Assembly (NCBI GenBank): GCA_013287855.1
Contig: JABDCY010000002.1
Span: forward strand, 1-64,000
DNA length: 64,000 nt
DNA from: Candidatus Babelota bacterium
GTDB lineage: Bacteria > Babelota > Babeliae > Babelales > Vermiphilaceae
Direction: 5' to 3'
The notes beneath the pieces were generated by a model. That model searched no databases, had not been told where the DNA came from, and was given only the letters and a program-made list of their open reading frames with translations. Made by a program: the position numbers and the translations under genes. Below, piece after piece: positions 50,398 through 61,274 of this stretch (its first letter is position 1; every line of letters begins with the position of its first letter).

Positions 50398-52645
50398 ATT
50401 TGTAGCCACAATTCTTATCTGAACACTGCAGCGTTACCTTGCCATCTTTGCCATATTTTTTTACCAAATATGGTTTTTTACAATTTGGACAAGGTGTTTC
50501 TTCAATATCACCAAAGATTGCAAACTTACATTCAGGGTAGTTGCTGCATCCCCACATAGTGCCGCCACGCCATTTGCGTTTAACAATGTCGCCTTTTTTA
50601 CATTCTGGGCATTTGAATTTGGCTTTTTCTTTGTGAATGTATTTGCACTCAGGGTATCCAGAGCAGGCGATGAATAGGCCATATTTGCCGCGGACTTGGC
50701 GCAACGGCTTGCCACATTGAGGACATTTCTCATCAAGAACTTTTGGTGCTTCTTCTTCAGCGCATACCAATTTATTATCCGCAGTTCTGGTGAAATTGCA
50801 GGTGAAAGTACAGTCAGGGTAGTTTGGACAACCAAGGAATTCGCCATTCTTTGAAAAGCGTACAACTAAATAAGCCTTTTTGCAGTTCGGACAAAGTACT
50901 TCGGTTGGTTCAGCTACTTTTTTACCTTTCCCTTCTTTTCCAATAAATTCAGCAAGGTCTTCCTGAAATGAGGTATAAAATTCATGCAAAATTTTATCAC
51001 GCTTCACTTCGCCTTGGGCAATTTTATCAAGATCCATTTCCATGTGCGCGGTGAATTTAGGATCCATAATGTGTGGTAAATTCTCTACCAACATTTTAGT
51101 AACTGTCATACCAAGTTCGGTAGGGGAAAAGCGTTTGGTTTTTGCATCCTTTGTGGTATATGCCCGCGCTTGGATAGTATTCAAAATAGTTGCATAGGTA
51201 CTTGGTCGGCCAATGCCTTCTTTTTCCATCTCTTTTACCAACGAAGCTTCTGTATAGCGCGGTGGTGGTTGGGTAAAATGCTGTTTTGGATCCAGCTTTT
51301 CTAGTTTTACCGGTTTTTGTGCTTCAAGATCAGGAGGCAAGACTACCGTTGCTTCTTTGTCTTCCTCTTCTTCTTTGTAGACCTTCAAGTATCCATCAAA
51401 AATTAAGGTTGATCCCGTTACCTTAAAGGTATACTTATCGCCAGTAATCACTACTTGTCGCTGTGCATATACGGCTGGCGTCATTTGGCAGGCCACAAAT
51501 CGCTTCCAGATGAGCTCATACAATCTTGCATCATCTTTTGCCAAATGTCCTTTTACCGCATCTGGACTTATATTCACATCAATAGGACGAATAGCTTCGT
51601 GGGCATCTTGGGCTTTATCTTTTGTTTTTCTACTGTAAACATTAGCGGAACTAGGTAAATATTCTTTAGAAAATTTTTTCTTTAAAAAGTCGCGTGTTTG
51701 TGAAATTGCGGTATCGGATATTCGTAACGAGTCGGTACGCATGTAGGTGATAAGCGCCACGGGACCAGACGCATCGCCAAGATCAATACCTTCATACAGC
51801 TTTTGGGCGATTTGCATGGTCTTTTTCACCGGGAAACCAAGCTGGTTGAACGCGGCCTGTTGCAACGTACTGGTCATGAAAGGTGGTAGTGGATTTTTGG
51901 TGCGCTGTTTGTCAGTAATCGATTCAATAATGAATTGTGCTTTTTTAAGCCCCTCAAGGACTTTATTAGTGTCCTTCTCGTTTTTTAAATCGATTTTTTT
52001 GTCACTAATATGTGTAAGTTCAGCTGTGATGGAAGATTTGTTGTATTTAAATAGTCCGTGGATAGTCCAATATTCTTCTGGTTTAAAAGCGCGAATTGCT
52101 TCTTCACGGTCACAAATTAAACGAAGTGCTACCGATTGTACTCGCCCCGCCGAAAGTCCTTTTTTTATTTTGCGCCACAAAATAGGGGAAACTTCATAAC
52201 CAACCCAACGATCAAGCACACGACGCGCCTGCTGCGCAGCTACTTTATCTTGATCGATGACGCCAGGATGATCTATGGCATTGATAATTGCAGGTTTGGT
52301 GATTTCATTGAATGCGATGCGATATATTTTTGCCTTGGCTTTCGCAACTTTTTCAATTTCGCCACCAATATGGAATGCAATTATTTCGCCTTCGCGGTCA
52401 GGGTCAGGTGCTAAATAGATTTCATCAGATTTAGCGGCTTCTTTGCAGATATCAGCTATTGTTTTTTCTTTACCTTCAATGACCACGTAATCAATATCGA
52501 TAGTCTTATTTATGGTAACCCCAATTTTTCGGGTTGGCAGATCAATAATATGCCCCATAGTGGACATAATCTTGAAGTCTTTGCCCAAAAACTTTGAGAT
52601 CGTTTTAATCTTTGCAGGAGATTCGACAATAAGTAGTTTTTTCAT
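50390..52645 (-). CDS. topA: DNA topoisomerase I with C-terminal zinc ribbons
   Basis: MKKLLIVESPAKIKTISKFLG, PDPDREGEIIAFHI, YMRTDSLRIS, several CPxC...C zinc motifs. Confidence 0.95.
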   Translation of the reverse strand: MKKLLIVESPAKIKTISKFLGKDFKIMSTMGHIIDLPTRKIGVTINKTIDIDYVVIEGKEKTIADICKEAAKSDEIYLAPDPDREGEIIAFHIGGEIEKVAKAKAKIYRIAFNEITKPAIINAIDHPGVIDQDKVAAQQARRVLDRWVGYEVSPILWRKIKKGLSAGRVQSVALRLICDREEAIRAFKPEEYWTIHGLFKYNKSSITAELTHISDKKIDLKNEKDTNKVLEGLKKAQFIIESITDKQRTKNPLPPFMTSTLQQAAFNQLGFPVKKTMQIAQKLYEGIDLGDASGPVALITYMRTDSLRISDTAISQTRDFLKKKFSKEYLPSSANVYSRKTKDKAQDAHEAIRPIDVNISPDAVKGHLAKDDARLYELIWKRFVACQMTPAVYAQRQVVITGDKYTFKVTGSTLIFDGYLKVYKEEEEDKEATVVLPPDLEAQKPVKLEKLDPKQHFTQPPPRYTEASLVKEMEKEGIGRPSTYATILNTIQARAYTTKDAKTKRFSPTELGMTVTKMLVENLPHIMDPKFTAHMEMDLDKIAQGEVKRDKILHEFYTSFQEDLAEFIGKEGKGKKVAEPTEVLCPNCKKAYLVVRFSKNGEFLGCPNYPDCTFTCNFTRTADNKLVCAEEEAPKVLDEKCPQCGKPLRQVRGKYGLFIACSGYPECKYIHKEKAKFKCPECKKGDIVKRKWRGGTMWGCSNYPECKFAIFGDIEETPCPNCKKPYLVKKYGKDGKVTLQCSDKNCGYKST

Positions 52646-52946
52646 AATATATCTTTTTTTTAGCCACAGTTTGCCTGAAAAGGCAAAAATAGGGTAGAAG
52701 CCCACTCTATAATGTATTTTTGTCGCAAACTTGGCAACTTTTATTAACTATCATTCTTTATAATAATAGAAAAATTTTCTAAAAGTCAAATACGTTTTGG
52801 AAAAGTCCTAGTTTTGGTACGATTAATGCCTTAACTCTTTTACCTGATAGCCCTAATAGGGTATATACTATAAGGTATTAGAGAACTAACAGGTTTGAAA
52901 CCTAGTATATTTGGCACATTATATATGAAAAAAAAGGAAAAAGTGT

Positions 52947-53756
52947 ATGCAATTACTAAAATCATGGTATGAATCGTTCCTTTTTATTAAACAACCCCAT
53001 CTTGGGCTGAAGTTTCGCCATACCCTGGGGGCAACCTATTCAATCTGGTGGCACCATATCTGGTGGTTATTGATGTTACTGATGATTATCAGGGTTGGTG
53101 GGACCTTGGATATTTTGGGCCTGCAACTACCGAAATTGATAGAAAATGTCCTGCATTATGGAGAAATAGTTGGGTGGTTGATAGTATATTTTGTTTTGCA
53201 AGCCTCTCTGTATGCAGCAATTACTGATGATGAACGTGAATATACTTGGAGACATTATGCCAAATTACTTATTATTGCAGCAATTCCTCTCATCATATGC
53301 AAGAGCATCGCAACCTTGGTGTTACCCTATTTCAATCCAATTACCTATTTATTAATCATATTTCTTATCCCATTTGGTATCGGTATTAATGTTGCGACTT
53401 CAGCATTTTTTACTTTCTTTATGCTCAATCTATTTGCGAGTGACCATTCAATTAAAGCAGCGCTTTTATCGGTGGCGCAGGCGTTGAAAATGGTAGTATT
53501 CACGTATCCTTTTTTAATTATTTCCCATGCTGGAGCTTTCGTCATATTTTGGGTAGTGGATTTTTCAATTCGATCTTTTATTAGTTATCTCTTTAGATTT
53601 GGTGGTTCCCGCTTCGTGCCAATGGCCATGAAGGAATCGCTTTTTGGTTTTAAAACAGGGTTGCTTGCAGCGCCTTGGGTAGTATTTGCCGTGCCATTTC
53701 TTCTGGTGTGGTTAGGAATTTTTTATCAAAGCAAAGCTAAGCAAATTGTTCGTTAG
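52947..53756 (+). CDS. Tandem membrane paralog 1
   Basis: MQLLKSWYESFLFI...WWHHIWWLLML N-terminus shared with the next two genes. Confidence 0.75.
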   Translation: MQLLKSWYESFLFIKQPHLGLKFRHTLGATYSIWWHHIWWLLMLLMIIRVGGTLDILGLQLPKLIENVLHYGEIVGWLIVYFVLQASLYAAITDDEREYTWRHYAKLLIIAAIPLIICKSIATLVLPYFNPITYLLIIFLIPFGIGINVATSAFFTFFMLNLFASDHSIKAALLSVAQALKMVVFTYPFLIISHAGAFVIFWVVDFSIRSFISYLFRFGGSRFVPMAMKESLFGFKTGLLAAPWVVFAVPFLLVWLGIFYQSKAKQIVR

Positions 53757-53769
53757 ATAAAGGACAGGC

Positions 53770-54651
53770 ATGTATTTATTGAATGCGTGGAAGCAATCAT
53801 TAACGCTATTTTTACCCAAACATTTTTCAATTTTTGTACGAAGTTCATTTCAGTTATTTTTTCGAGCATTGCTACCCTGGTTGGAACAATTTTGGTGGCT
53901 CATCATCCTTGATGTAATCTGGTTTATGGTAGCCGGGGATTTGCTTGATGCTATAAGTGACTATGGACCAGCCATAATGCACTATTATCAATTGCATGGC
54001 GCAGGATATTATGTATTTGAAGCTATATTTTTTTTAGTCGAGCATATTCTTCAATCTGTGAATGGATTTTTCCTATTTTTATTCTTATTTAGTTGGCTTC
54101 TGACTATCAATTCGTCAGACCATAAAGTTTCATTATCTAGGAATTATAAGAAACACATTCTTTATAGTTTTGCATTATTTGGGGAAATTGGTTTTTTTGT
54201 GTGGCTCATCGCGCTTGTTGGGTCGATTATTAAATTATCTTTTTTGCCATCACTTATTGCCATTTTTGCATTGTGGCCCGCAATTTTGGGAACGTGGAAA
54301 TCCTCGTTTTTTTTACCCCCCGTTCTTTATATTTTCTTTTTATTGTTTTTTATTTCAGAAAAAGCCACGGTAAAAAATATTTCTAAATCGTGTTATGAAT
54401 CATTCATGTTGTTTCTTTATAATTATCCTGCCCTTTATCTTCTTGGTCTTATTGAGTTTTTGTTTTCGTGGTTATTTGATGTCGAGAACCTGGAAAATGT
54501 GAACATATCAGCATATGCCTCTTTTTCGCAGAAACTAATTTTTATAAGTCAATCATATACTGTTCATGTGTTAGTATTTTTGTATTGTTGTTTTATCGTG
54601 ACTTATTTTAATAGATCACAAGCAATGTTATCTGAGATTAAAGGTAATTAA
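53770..54651 (+). CDS. Tandem membrane paralog 2
   Basis: MYLLNAWKQSLTLFLPKHFSIFV...WLEQFWWLII. Confidence 0.75.
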   Translation: MYLLNAWKQSLTLFLPKHFSIFVRSSFQLFFRALLPWLEQFWWLIILDVIWFMVAGDLLDAISDYGPAIMHYYQLHGAGYYVFEAIFFLVEHILQSVNGFFLFLFLFSWLLTINSSDHKVSLSRNYKKHILYSFALFGEIGFFVWLIALVGSIIKLSFLPSLIAIFALWPAILGTWKSSFFLPPVLYIFFLLFFISEKATVKNISKSCYESFMLFLYNYPALYLLGLIEFLFSWLFDVENLENVNISAYASFSQKLIFISQSYTVHVLVFLYCCFIVTYFNRSQAMLSEIKGN

Positions 54652-54669
54652 CTCAAAGGAGATTTTTTA

Positions 54670-55596
54670 ATGATGGTTTTACTACAAGCTTGGAAGGAAT
54701 CGCTTTCAGTTTTATTGCCTCGCAATTTTAAATTATTTTTTTTGGTTACGGTAAAGTTGATACTGGAAACCATTTCAACATGGCTGCGGAATTTTTGGTG
54801 GGTGCTGGGCATCTATTTTATAATGAATATTTTTACCTTGTGGCTCTATCAATTTGAGCTGCAGTTTATGCCTGTTGCAGAACAAGCGGCATCAGCTGCG
54901 AGCAATCCAGCTATTATACCACTCTTGAATGGTGCAAGTTTGGTTCTAGCGGTAATGATGCTCTGGACTTTGTTACTCACGGTACGCCCATCGGTTCAAC
55001 GCAAAACGTTTGCTTATTATCTTTCTTATAATTGGTGGCCGCTATCGTTATTTTGGATCACCGTAGTGGCATTGAACTTTATAATTAAATACCTCGATCA
55101 TTTTATAATTGCCCTCAATTACTTTAAGTTGATGGGAATGTCAGTGATTTCCCCAGTCATGGATATGTCTTTGTATATTTTGCTTAGCTACATTTTTATG
55201 CCATTCATCCCTTTTGGAAAATTGTTGGGTGCGGGAGGATCATTAATCTATGCGCCATTATTTATTTTATTTGTGCTGGCTATGTTAGATATGCCAGTAA
55301 CCGTTAGAAACCTCCTAAAAGCAAAAGTGCGTACTTTAAAGCTTATTATTTTCAATTATCCGTTGTTATTCATGGTGACTGGGCTATTCACAGCATTAGT
55401 ATCTATGCACCATTATCTTAGCATCATGCTTATTGCACGTGTCCTGCAAAATGCAACTCAGTTTCCATTATTCACATTGATAGGGTTTGACATCGCAACT
55501 TTTCTAGTAGGTGCGTTGCTTTACATTATATATGTATGCATCATGTCAAATTTATATACCAAACAGGTACATGAGCAATTTGCGCGCTATTTTTAG
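54670..55596 (+). CDS. Tandem membrane paralog 3
   Basis: MMVLLQAWKESLSVLLPRNFKLFF...WLRNFWWVLG; AAAGGAG RBS. Confidence 0.75.
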   Translation: MMVLLQAWKESLSVLLPRNFKLFFLVTVKLILETISTWLRNFWWVLGIYFIMNIFTLWLYQFELQFMPVAEQAASAASNPAIIPLLNGASLVLAVMMLWTLLLTVRPSVQRKTFAYYLSYNWWPLSLFWITVVALNFIIKYLDHFIIALNYFKLMGMSVISPVMDMSLYILLSYIFMPFIPFGKLLGAGGSLIYAPLFILFVLAMLDMPVTVRNLLKAKVRTLKLIIFNYPLLFMVTGLFTALVSMHHYLSIMLIARVLQNATQFPLFTLIGFDIATFLVGALLYIIYVCIMSNLYTKQVHEQFARYF

Positions 55597-55603
55597 GTTA
55601 GCT

Positions 55604-56332
55604 ATGAGCATCCTGATAAAAATTATACATTCACTCCTATCTTATATTCTTGTTGGCATTGTAGGACTCATTTTTGGTCTTCCAATTCTGATCATATTAT
55701 TATTGCCCGAACGTATTCGCTACAATAGTCGCTTCTATGCATGGTGCACCCATCAATTTTTTTATTGGACATTAATGGCAACCTTGCTACCGATAACCTT
55801 TATTGGAACATCAAATATCCCTAAAAATACGCCCGTTATTTTTGCGGCCAATCATCAGTCATCGCTTGATGTGCCGTTAGTGGGAGTCCTTGCCAAAGGG
55901 CAACCAAGTGTATGGCTTGCGTGGTCACAATTAGTGAATTATCCGGTGTTAGGATTTATCTTAAAGCGCGTGGCGGTATTAGTTGATGCATCAACACCAA
56001 CGCGGGCTGCGCGCAGTTTATTGGAAGCGATCGATCGCATTAAAAATAACCAACATCACGTCATGATTTTCCCCGAAGGGGGACGCTACACCGATGGCAA
56101 GGTGCATGATTTTTTTTCTGGATTTGTTATACTAGCACGGCGTACGGGCAGGTCAGTAGTACCGGTATATATCAAGGGTGCTAGCAAAGCGTATCCTCCT
56201 CATGCATGGCTTGCTAACTGGTATCCTGTACAGGTAGTTATTGGCAGTCCGTTTATGGTTCATGAAAGTGAAACTGACGAAGCTTTTAAGCAACGCGTTC
56301 ACGATTGGTTTGTTGAGCAACAGGAGAAGTAG
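55604..56332 (+). CDS. plsC: 1-acyl-sn-glycerol-3-phosphate acyltransferase
   Basis: NHQSSLDVP and FPEGGRY motifs. Confidence 0.9.
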   Translation: MSILIKIIHSLLSYILVGIVGLIFGLPILIILLLPERIRYNSRFYAWCTHQFFYWTLMATLLPITFIGTSNIPKNTPVIFAANHQSSLDVPLVGVLAKGQPSVWLAWSQLVNYPVLGFILKRVAVLVDASTPTRAARSLLEAIDRIKNNQHHVMIFPEGGRYTDGKVHDFFSGFVILARRTGRSVVPVYIKGASKAYPPHAWLANWYPVQVVIGSPFMVHESETDEAFKQRVHDWFVEQQEK

Positions 56333-56334
56333 CT

Positions 56335-57318
56335 TTGGACTATTTCGTTCGGCTAGCAGTTCCTACGGCTGCGTATATATTAGTTCCATTAACGATTCTT
56401 ATTGCGTTCATTGTCTGGCGGTCTCGACGCGCCTGCGTTTACCGCTATTCTTTGGTTTCTGTGCTCGCCGCACATAGATTGACGAGTGGTCATCAGTATA
56501 AAAAAATTCTTGCCCTTATGCGCTTGCTAACGTTATTGCTACTCGCTTTTCTAGCTGCCAAACCACAAATTGTAGATCCGCACTCCAAAGTTGAAGTTGA
56601 AGGCATCGATATAATTCTGACGCTCGATGTTTCAGGCAGTATGCAGTTCAATGATTTCAATGACCAACAACGTATTGATGTGGCAAAAAAAGAAGCTTTG
56701 CGCTTTATCGCAAAACGGGATCATGACCCCATGGGCTTAGTAATTTTTGGCAAACATGCTATCTCGCGTTGTCCCTTGACACTCGACAAGAGAATGCTCC
56801 ATGCGTTGGTCAACGAGACGCAACTTGGCATTGTTGATCCTGATGGTACCGTGCTTTCTCGAGCGTTATTGATCGCCGTCAATCGTCTTAAAAATTCAAC
56901 CGCAAAAAGTAAAATTGTTATTTTGCTCACTGATGGTGAACCAAGCGAAAATGATCTGCCTTCAAAAGTTGCGCTCGAAGCTGCCAAGCGCTATGGCATT
57001 AAAATTTATACCATAGGCATTGGTTCAGAAGAACAGCATTATATGATGCATCCATTATATGGGTACATTCCTCTTCCAAAAGTGAATAAAGAGCTGCTTG
57101 ATCTTTTAGCGCGCGAGACGGGCGGAAAGTCCTTCCTGGCCAAAAATCCTGATGATATGCGTGCAATTTATGACACGATTGATAGTCTGGAAAAAACAAC
57201 CTACGAGACTGATGTATTTAGTAATTACTACGATATTTTTTTACCATTTGTGTTGCTGCTATGTTTCGTCATGCTGGTTGAGCTTTTACTAACAACGTTT
57301 GTGTGGTTTGGCATATGA
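56335..57318 (+). CDS. batA: BatA-like von Willebrand factor A membrane protein
   Basis: TTG start; MIDAS DVSGSMQ; flanking TM helices. Confidence 0.82.
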   Translation: MDYFVRLAVPTAAYILVPLTILIAFIVWRSRRACVYRYSLVSVLAAHRLTSGHQYKKILALMRLLTLLLLAFLAAKPQIVDPHSKVEVEGIDIILTLDVSGSMQFNDFNDQQRIDVAKKEALRFIAKRDHDPMGLVIFGKHAISRCPLTLDKRMLHALVNETQLGIVDPDGTVLSRALLIAVNRLKNSTAKSKIVILLTDGEPSENDLPSKVALEAAKRYGIKIYTIGIGSEEQHYMMHPLYGYIPLPKVNKELLDLLARETGGKSFLAKNPDDMRAIYDTIDSLEKTTYETDVFSNYYDIFLPFVLLLCFVMLVELLLTTFVWFGI

Positions 57319-58325
57319 GACAATTATTTTCTGGTGTTGCATTTGCAGGACTTGATTATCTTCCTCTGATTATATTGTTTTTGCTGGTTGTCGGCTTTCT
57401 CATAGTCTGGCGATTGCGCAAAGTGTATCATGTCAAAAAAATTTTGATGTCTCGCGCAAACACGTCTCTGCTTATCTCAGGTAGTTCTTGGCGGTTGCTT
57501 GCAAAAGCAGGTTTGTTGTTTCTTGGTGTTTTGTTATTAAGTTGTGCGTTACTGCGCCCGCAATGGAATAAAAAAGATGAAATGGTCAAACAAGAAGGAC
57601 GCGATCTGTTGATAGCCGTGGATGTCTCGCGCAGTATGTTGGCGCAAGATTGCCCACCAAATCGGCTTGCGGTGACTAAACAAAAAATTCGTTCATTGGT
57701 TGAACATCTCTCATGCGAACGTATCGGATTACTTCTTTTTTCTGGAACTGCCTGTGTGCAATGTCCGTTGACAACCGATCGCGCTGCATTTTTCTTATTT
57801 CTCGATGCGCTTGATGTTGAAACACTTTCCTCTGGAACTACGGCCCTTGATGAGGCAATCAAAAAAGCTTTAGCAGTTTTTCAACAGGTGCCGAGCAGAA
57901 AAAATAAAATGTTGGTACTGTTTACCGACGGCGAAGACTTTTCGAGCAACTTGGCTGGGGTTAAACGCGCCGCGCAACAAGAAAATATGGCCATATTTGC
58001 CGTCGGCGTTGGTACCCCCGAAGGTGCTCCTATCCCATTATTCGATGAAAAAGGCAATCCTGCTGGGCATCAAAAAGATAAAAAGGGCGGCGTAGTTATC
58101 TCGCGTCTTAACGAGGCTATGCTTAGGTCACTCGCGCAAGAGAGCGGCGGATTTTATGTGCGTGCTTCTTGTGCAGATGATCGAGATATTGATCAATTGG
58201 TGCATAAAGTTGCACAGGTGGAAAAAGAAACCTTGGAAGATAAAAAAATTTCACATCTTGAAGAACAGTACCACTATTTGTTGATTGGCAGTTTTGTATG
58301 TTTTGCACTCGAATGGATTCTATGA
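57303..58325 (+). CDS. batB: BatB-like von Willebrand factor A membrane protein
   Basis: DVSRSMLAQD, TDGEDFSSN, flanking TM helices; overlaps batA. Confidence 0.82.
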   Translation: MVWHMRQLFSGVAFAGLDYLPLIILFLLVVGFLIVWRLRKVYHVKKILMSRANTSLLISGSSWRLLAKAGLLFLGVLLLSCALLRPQWNKKDEMVKQEGRDLLIAVDVSRSMLAQDCPPNRLAVTKQKIRSLVEHLSCERIGLLLFSGTACVQCPLTTDRAAFFLFLDALDVETLSSGTTALDEAIKKALAVFQQVPSRKNKMLVLFTDGEDFSSNLAGVKRAAQQENMAIFAVGVGTPEGAPIPLFDEKGNPAGHQKDKKGGVVISRLNEAMLRSLAQESGGFYVRASCADDRDIDQLVHKVAQVEKETLEDKKISHLEEQYHYLLIGSFVCFALEWIL

Positions 58326-59506
58326 AATTTTTTGGTCTTATTTTTTTGTTTTTAGTATTCATAGCATGTCAGTTGAACGCAGGATTATTTTCCTACGATC
58401 GCGCTTGTCATGCAGCTCAACAAGGCGAGTTTGGCCCAGCGCAGGAGTTGTTACAACAGGTGCTGGTGAATGCTCCACAAAATCCGGATGTGCTTTATGA
58501 TTGTGGTGTTGTTGCAGCTGCACAACACGATCATGAAAAAGCTGCTGCATATTTTGAAGAAGTTACTAAAGTCAAAAATACGCCTCGTGCGCTGCAAGAG
58601 CGTGCACACTTTAATCTTGGCAACTGTGAAGTTGAACGCAAAAATCTTGAAAAGGCTGTTGAACAGTATGAAAAAGTGCTCGAGATTAATCCAAAAAATG
58701 AACACGCTAAACATAATTGTGAAAAAGTAAAAGAAATGCTCAAAAAACAAGAGCAGGAGCAGCAAAAACAACAAAATCAAAACAAAGAAGACCAAAAAAA
58801 TAATAAGCAACAACAGCAAGAAAATAAACAAGATAACGAACAGCAGGACAACGATCAGGAACAACAGCAAGACCAAGAAAAACAGCAAAAAAAACAACAG
58901 CAAGATGAAAAAAAACAAAATAACGAAAATCAGAATAACGAAAAGAATGACAAGGAAGATCAACAGCAAGGCAATGAGCAGCAGCAGCAAAAACAGCAGG
59001 AAAATCAGCAAGGACAAGAACAGGAATCTGAAGGCGATCAAGATCAAGGTAACAAATCAGAGCAACAGAAAAAAAGTTCAGAAAAAGATGTCGAGCAAGA
59101 GGGTGATAAGCCGCAGCAAGAGCAGGAGCAGCAAAAGCAGGGAGATTCGCAAAAAAAATCTCAGGAACAAAAACAGAAAGAGCAACGAGAATCTCAAGGA
59201 AAATCCGAGAAGGACGAAAAAAAGCAATCAGAGAAAAAACCTGCACAGGACAAGAAAAGTCCTGTAGACAAAAAAGAAACTCCACAACAGGAGCAACAGC
59301 AGGCGGCGCAAAGTAGTGCTGGTAAAATAGGAGACCAAAAACAACAAGCGGCTGCTCAAGGTCAAAAATCAGATAAAGAACCTCAAGATTGGTTAACAGC
59401 AATGCTCGCTCAGGCAGAGCAGCAGGATGTTGAAGGCAATAAACAAATGGTGCAAGCAATTCTTGGCAGAACTGAAGGAAAAGGCGATGACAAGCAGGGT
59501 TGGTAA
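58322..59506 (+). CDS. batC: BatC-like TPR protein with long Q/K/E/N-rich tail
   Basis: ATGA overlap with batB; TPR repeats; low-complexity region of more than 200 aa. Confidence 0.75.
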   Translation: MKFFGLIFLFLVFIACQLNAGLFSYDRACHAAQQGEFGPAQELLQQVLVNAPQNPDVLYDCGVVAAAQHDHEKAAAYFEEVTKVKNTPRALQERAHFNLGNCEVERKNLEKAVEQYEKVLEINPKNEHAKHNCEKVKEMLKKQEQEQQKQQNQNKEDQKNNKQQQQENKQDNEQQDNDQEQQQDQEKQQKKQQQDEKKQNNENQNNEKNDKEDQQQGNEQQQQKQQENQQGQEQESEGDQDQGNKSEQQKKSSEKDVEQEGDKPQQEQEQQKQGDSQKKSQEQKQKEQRESQGKSEKDEKKQSEKKPAQDKKSPVDKKETPQQEQQQAAQSSAGKIGDQKQQAAAQGQKSDKEPQDWLTAMLAQAEQQDVEGNKQMVQAILGRTEGKGDDKQGW

Positions 59507-61274
59507 AATTTTTATATTGCTTTTACTAATTCCGATATTTCTTGGTGCACAACCGCGCGTGAGGTTAAAAGCCGTTGACGAGACAGGTATCGAGCTGATG
59601 CAAGTCGCAAAAGGTCAACCATGGTTCCTGGAACTTATCATAGAAGGAAGCAGATCAACTTCTTACGCGCCTACTATTGCAGGGCTTGATGGATTTGAGG
59701 TGTTCAAGCAGGGTTTGCAGATGAATATGATAAACGGCATTGCGACCATCAAGCAGACATACCGCGTGACTATACCTCGTGCAGGATTGTACACTATTGG
59801 CCCTGCTGAAATTAAAGAACAGGACCAACCGATTCGATCCCGTTCGCTCACCATTCGCGTTGGTGATCAGCAACTGCACGATCCTCGCGCTGCCACCATG
59901 CATAAAAAAAGTAGTGTTGCAAAAAAAACCATATTGCAAATAAGTACCGATAAAGAGCGAGCTTTTGTCGGTGAAACCTTGCATTTCTTTGTACGGTTTT
60001 TATATCGAACTAAAGATATTGCATTACAGTCGATTCAAGTTCCCGATTTTACTGGATTTCATCTCGGGCAAAAAATTGGTCCCAAAAATGGTAGGCAAAC
60101 AATCGATTCGGTTGACTATGAATATCTTGAATGGCAATGGGATTTGATACCCAAGGAAGTGGGCAAATTGCGCGTCCCAGTATTTGGAGCAGAATACGCG
60201 CAACAGCCCGAGGACGACTTTTTTTCTGGCTTTGCTCGTATAATGCGTGGTTTTAATGACAAAAAAAGAATTGTCTCCAATGATCTATTCATAACGGTTG
60301 ATCAATTGCCCGCGCATGAACCAAGCACTACTATTGTTGGCGAATATTATTCGCTACGCGCTCGCATCGACAATCCAGTAGTGCGTGAAGGCGAAGGGGC
60401 GATATACTCACTAGAACTTGAAGGCACTGGCAATCTTCCGTTAATCGAGAATTTGCCAATTACAGGAGTTCCGGAAGCTTTCAAAGCCTATCCTTCCAAA
60501 GCATATATGCCTGATAGCGCGCAAGGAAAAAAAGGAACTAAAAAAAGATTTGAACATATTTTGCAGGCGGTAAACCGTGGCACCTGGGAAATTCCCGCGC
60601 AAACTATTACATATTTTGATCCAACTACACGTACCTATAAAAAATTACATTCAGAGCCAATGAGTGTAAATGTTATTGCTAACAGCGCCTTTAAGCCGAC
60701 ATCTACTGAACAAGCTTTGAAAGAAAAAAAAATTGATCCTGGCTCTTCAAGCACTGCAATGTTGGAGCAAGTTATTGAAGAACCGGACACTATTGCCCCA
60801 CTTTGCGTAGATTATTCCTATTATCAGCCTGCAACCTATCGCATACCGTGGTGGTTATTTGTGTTGTTTGCATTAATTCCTTTGATTGCTCTTGCGTATC
60901 GTCGAGCGCGCGACATCAGCAGCACGTTGTTGCGCCGCTATGGTTCCACGTGGTACGATCGCCGAAATTGGAAGCAAATACGTCACGCTTTAGCTCAAGC
61001 AGAAAAAGCAGGAGATGTTCGCGCATTGCATGACCAGTTCATTCAGATTTTTGCGACGCAGTTTGATGTTCCGTCCGCGCATATCACGGAGCAAAAAATG
61101 CAGGAGCTTTTGAAGTCAAAAGGATTTTCTGAAAAAGAATGCACTGCATGGCAGGAATTTTTCACGTTGCTTTGCGCGAGAGTTTTTGCGCGGCATGCGT
61201 CTGTTGCGTCTGATCACAATATGATCTTTAAGCAGGCAAGGCAATGGATTGACCGCTTTGAGCTACAATTATGA
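59487..61274 (+). CDS. batD: BatD-like protein (oxygen tolerance family)
   Basis: Signal peptide, PRVRLKAVDETGIELMQVAKGQPWFLELIIEGS, C-terminal TM and cytoplasmic domain; position in operon. Confidence 0.8.
   Translation: MTSRVGKIFILLLLIPIFLGAQPRVRLKAVDETGIELMQVAKGQPWFLELIIEGSRSTSYAPTIAGLDGFEVFKQGLQMNMINGIATIKQTYRVTIPRAGLYTIGPAEIKEQDQPIRSRSLTIRVGDQQLHDPRAATMHKKSSVAKKTILQISTDKERAFVGETLHFFVRFLYRTKDIALQSIQVPDFTGFHLGQKIGPKNGRQTIDSVDYEYLEWQWDLIPKEVGKLRVPVFGAEYAQQPEDDFFSGFARIMRGFNDKKRIVSNDLFITVDQLPAHEPSTTIVGEYYSLRARIDNPVVREGEGAIYSLELEGTGNLPLIENLPITGVPEAFKAYPSKAYMPDSAQGKKGTKKRFEHILQAVNRGTWEIPAQTITYFDPTTRTYKKLHSEPMSVNVIANSAFKPTSTEQALKEKKIDPGSSSTAMLEQVIEEPDTIAPLCVDYSYYQPATYRIPWWLFVLFALIPLIALAYRRARDISSTLLRRYGSTWYDRRNWKQIRHALAQAEKAGDVRALHDQFIQIFATQFDVPSAHITEQKMQELLKSKGFSEKECTAWQEFFTLLCARVFARHASVASDHNMIFKQARQWIDRFELQL

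Noticed and set aside
58451-59459. Minus-strand ORFs of 198 and 239 aa, Leu/Phe/Ala-rich
   Set aside because: Antisense of the Q/K/E-rich BatC tail; composition is explained by the low-complexity coding strand.
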